From Tagaea sp. (GTDB lineage: Bacteria; Pseudomonadota; Alphaproteobacteria; CACIAM-22H2), in NCBI GenBank assembly GCA_023653245.1, contig JAMNXK010000063.1, forward strand, positions 1-8,449: a stretch of 8,449 nucleotides of DNA. The letters run 5' to 3'. Below, piece after piece: positions 7,025-8,449 of the stretch. The first letter of the stretch is position 1. Each line of letters begins with the position of its first letter. The notes beneath the pieces were generated by a model. The model searched no databases. It saw only the letters and a program-made list of their open reading frames with translations, and had not been told where the DNA came from. A program made the translations under genes and the position numbers.

Positions 7025-7049
7025 ATCTAGTCCTATTTGTACACTAGAT
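7025..7049 (-). promoter_or_regulatory. 25-bp palindromic operator candidate upstream of the efflux operon
   Basis: ATCTAGT at 7025-7031 is perfectly mirrored by ACTAGAT at 7043-7049, with an 11-base AT-rich spacer. The whole site lies 66 bases ahead of the adaptor gene's ATG, in an unusually AT-rich patch of a GC-rich window. The length and centre-to-centre half-site spacing of 18 bases fit dimeric TetR-type repressors, which often control RND pump operons by binding such palindromes over the promoter. I could not fix minus-35 and minus-10 hexamers with confidence. No TetR, MarR or other repressor gene adjoins the operon inside the window, so the cognate regulator would be encoded elsewhere. 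Confidence 0.58.
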
Positions 7050-7052
7050 AGG

Positions 7053-7085
7053 GCGTCGTGGTGCGTCGCACAAGCCGCACGACGC
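7053..7085 (-). terminator. Hairpin directly after the TPR/glycosyltransferase gene, possible terminator
   Basis: GCGTCGTG at 7053-7060 is perfectly complementary to CACGACGC at 7078-7085, giving an eight-base GC-rich stem with a 17-base loop. A smaller GTGC/GCAC stem can form within the loop. The stem begins in the stop codon of the TPR gene read on the minus strand. There is no run of T after it; the following bases are CCCTATCTAG, leading into the operator palindrome. It may therefore be a weak or factor-assisted terminator that separates this gene from the efflux operon, or a stabilising 3' structure. Confidence 0.4.
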
Positions 7086-8449
7086 TACCGCAAAGCGGCC
7101 ATGTCGCGAGCGATTTCCATCACCGGCATGCGCCAATCGCCCGGCAAGGTTTGTCGATACAATTTCATGCCCGGATACCAAGGCGAATCCGAACGTCCGA
7201 TCATCCAGCGCCAATCGGGCGCCGCGGACAGCAAAAGATGCGTGGGCACGCCCATCGCCCCGGCGAGATGCGCCGACGCGGTGCACGACGTGACCAGCGC
7301 GTCGAGATTGGCCAGGCACGCGGCCGTCTCGCCCATATCGCCGAGCGAATCGCCGAGATCGCGGAAGGACTCGGGCGGCGCCCAGCCCTTCATGTCCGCG
7401 CGGCGCGGACCGACTTGCAGGCCGATCCAGTCGACATGGCGAATCTCGAGCAGACTCAGCAACGGGCCCAGCCCCGGCGAGCGCCAGCGATCGCCGGGGA
7501 AATCCGGATTGCCGCCCCACACGAGCCCGACGCGCGGGCCGCGCTTGGGGCCGAGCTTCGCCGCCCACGCCGCCACGCGCGCGGCATCGGGCGTCACGTA
7601 TGGGATCGCGGCGGGCACGGTGTCGGGCGTCGTGCCGAAGATAGCGGGCAGATCGAGCAGCGGCGCTTCCGCGTCGAACGCGGGCAGAGCCGCACCTTGA
7701 AGCACGATCGCGTCGATCCCGGGCGTGCGCGCGAGCGCCGGCATCAGCGCCGCCGGCGCTTCGAGCGCGACGCGCCAGCCGCGCGCTTGGGCGAGCGGGG
7801 CGTAGCGCACGAATTGCAGCGTGTCGCCGAGACCCTGCTCGGCGCGCAGCAGCAGCGTGCGCCCCTGCCCTTCGTCGCCCGTCCAGCGCGGCTTGTCGAA
7901 GCGCCGCGCGAAGGCGGCTTGCGCGGGCGTGCCCCAGCGCCAGGCGAATTCCTTCCAGCCGCGAATCCAATCGCCCGCGAGCAGGGCGGCGAATCCGAGA
8001 TTGAAATGCGCCTCGGGCCAGTCGGGCGCTTTGCCGAGCGCGCGCTCGTAGGCGGCGATCGCCGCCGGCAGATCGCCCGCCATGCGCGCGGCGTTGGCGA
8101 GATTGAACGACGCGGCCGGGTCGCGGGGCGCTATCTCCTCGGCCCGGCGCAGCAGCGAGCGCGCTTCGATCAGCCGCCACTCGTCGAGCAGCAGCGCGGC
8201 GAGATTCTCGCGCGGCGCCACGGCTTCGGGCTCGAGGGCGATGACCTCGCGGTACAGGTTCTCGGCGTCGTGGTTGCGGCCGAGCTTGCGCGCGACATTG
8301 GCGAGATTGAAGGCGATGGCCGGATTGCCGGGCGCGAATTGCCGGGCCAGACGCATCGCGGTCTCGGCTTCGGTCAGCAGGCCGGCGCGTTCGAAAGCGA
8401 GACCCATATTGACGTGCACGAAGGGGTCGCCGGGCGTCAGATCGGCGGC
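7085..8449 (-). CDS. TPR-repeat protein with C-terminal glycosyltransferase-family-9-like domain, 5' end missing
   Basis: The frame is open from the right edge to a TAG at 7085, giving 454 visible residues; the true start lies outside the window (an in-window GTG at 8419 falls in mid-repeat). Residues about 7-176 are five TPR units with an exact 34-residue period, each with a pattern like FNLAN..R..G...A...Y..AL...P. A linker with WKEFAWRW (165-172) leads to a GT9-like domain: RTLLLRAEQGLGDTLQFVRY (197-216), RVGLVWGGNPDFPGDRWRS (306-324), then ASAHLAGAMGVPTHLLLS (391-408) and PDWRWMIGRSDSPWYPG (411-427). Proteins of this build are widespread in alphaproteobacteria and are usually predicted to act in glycan or surface-polysaccharide work, but activity is mostly unproven. 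The usual SVDTAVAHLAG motif reads TSCTASAHLAG here, with Cys389 in place of Asp. The adaptor gene begins 125 bp downstream on the same strand. Confidence 0.9.
   Translation of the reverse strand, partial: AADLTPGDPFVHVNMGLAFERAGLLTEAETAMRLARQFAPGNPAIAFNLANVARKLGRNHDAENLYREVIALEPEAVAPRENLAALLLDEWRLIEARSLLRRAEEIAPRDPAASFNLANAARMAGDLPAAIAAYERALGKAPDWPEAHFNLGFAALLAGDWIRGWKEFAWRWGTPAQAAFARRFDKPRWTGDEGQGRTLLLRAEQGLGDTLQFVRYAPLAQARGWRVALEAPAALMPALARTPGIDAIVLQGAALPAFDAEAPLLDLPAIFGTTPDTVPAAIPYVTPDAARVAAWAAKLGPKRGPRVGLVWGGNPDFPGDRWRSPGLGPLLSLLEIRHVDWIGLQVGPRRADMKGWAPPESFRDLGDSLGDMGETAACLANLDALVTSCTASAHLAGAMGVPTHLLLSAAPDWRWMIGRSDSPWYPGMKLYRQTLPGDWRMPVMEIARDMAALR
8094..8311 (-). repeat. Repeated 14-mer TTGGCGAGATTGAA encoding the TPR motif FNLAN
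   Basis: The identical 14-mer occurs at 8094-8107 and 8298-8311. The 204-base distance is exactly two 34-codon TPR units, and in the gene's frame both copies encode the FNLAN core of a repeat. This is coding repetition from internal TPR duplication, not a separate element. Confidence 0.7.

Noticed and set aside
5943..7700. A 585-codon plus-strand frame antisense to the adaptor and the TPR gene.
   Set aside because: It spans an intergenic region and two genuine opposite-strand genes; its composition is typical of a GC-rich shadow.

Overview
This is a high-GC window, coding almost throughout, with short intergenic gaps and strong GGAGG-type ribosome sites on several genes. Protein styles suggest an alphaproteobacterium, possibly a Rhodospirillales-like lineage. 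The evidence is the GcvA-type LysR regulator, the TPR plus GT9-like protein typical of these bacteria, and the small leftmost protein. The assignment is inferred from protein character, not from a marker gene. No RNA gene, CRISPR array, insertion sequence or prophage signal was found.

Left block (1-1855): a TauE/SafE (TSUP) family membrane transporter and a small protein cut by the left edge form a tightly spaced minus-strand unit. They are transcribed divergently from a LysR-family regulator, with 97 bp between the two start codons. The layout suggests the regulator controls the transporter unit and its own expression.

Middle block (1791-2567): two small minus-strand genes of unknown function lie head to tail, 12 bp apart. 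Their proteins are clearly related to each other, and the bases around their start codons are nearly identical. The second converges on and overlaps the end of the LysR gene by 65 bp. This pair is the least explained part of the window.

Pump block (2647-6959): a periplasmic adaptor gene and an inner-membrane RND (HAE1) transporter gene form a translationally coupled operon on the minus strand (TGATG junction). Sequence style resembles the MexEF/OqxAB branch. No outer-membrane channel gene and no adjacent regulator is present. A 25-bp palindrome upstream of the adaptor gene looks like an operator for a dimeric repressor encoded elsewhere.

Right block (7085-8449): the 3' part of a minus-strand gene for a protein with 34-residue TPR repeats followed by a glycosyltransferase-family-9-like domain; its 5' end lies beyond the right edge. 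Only three gaps lack a gene: 847-943, 2568-2646 and 6960-7084. No stretch over 300 bases is empty. I see no strong evidence of an undescribed multi-gene system; the tandem paralogue pair is the best candidate for new biology.
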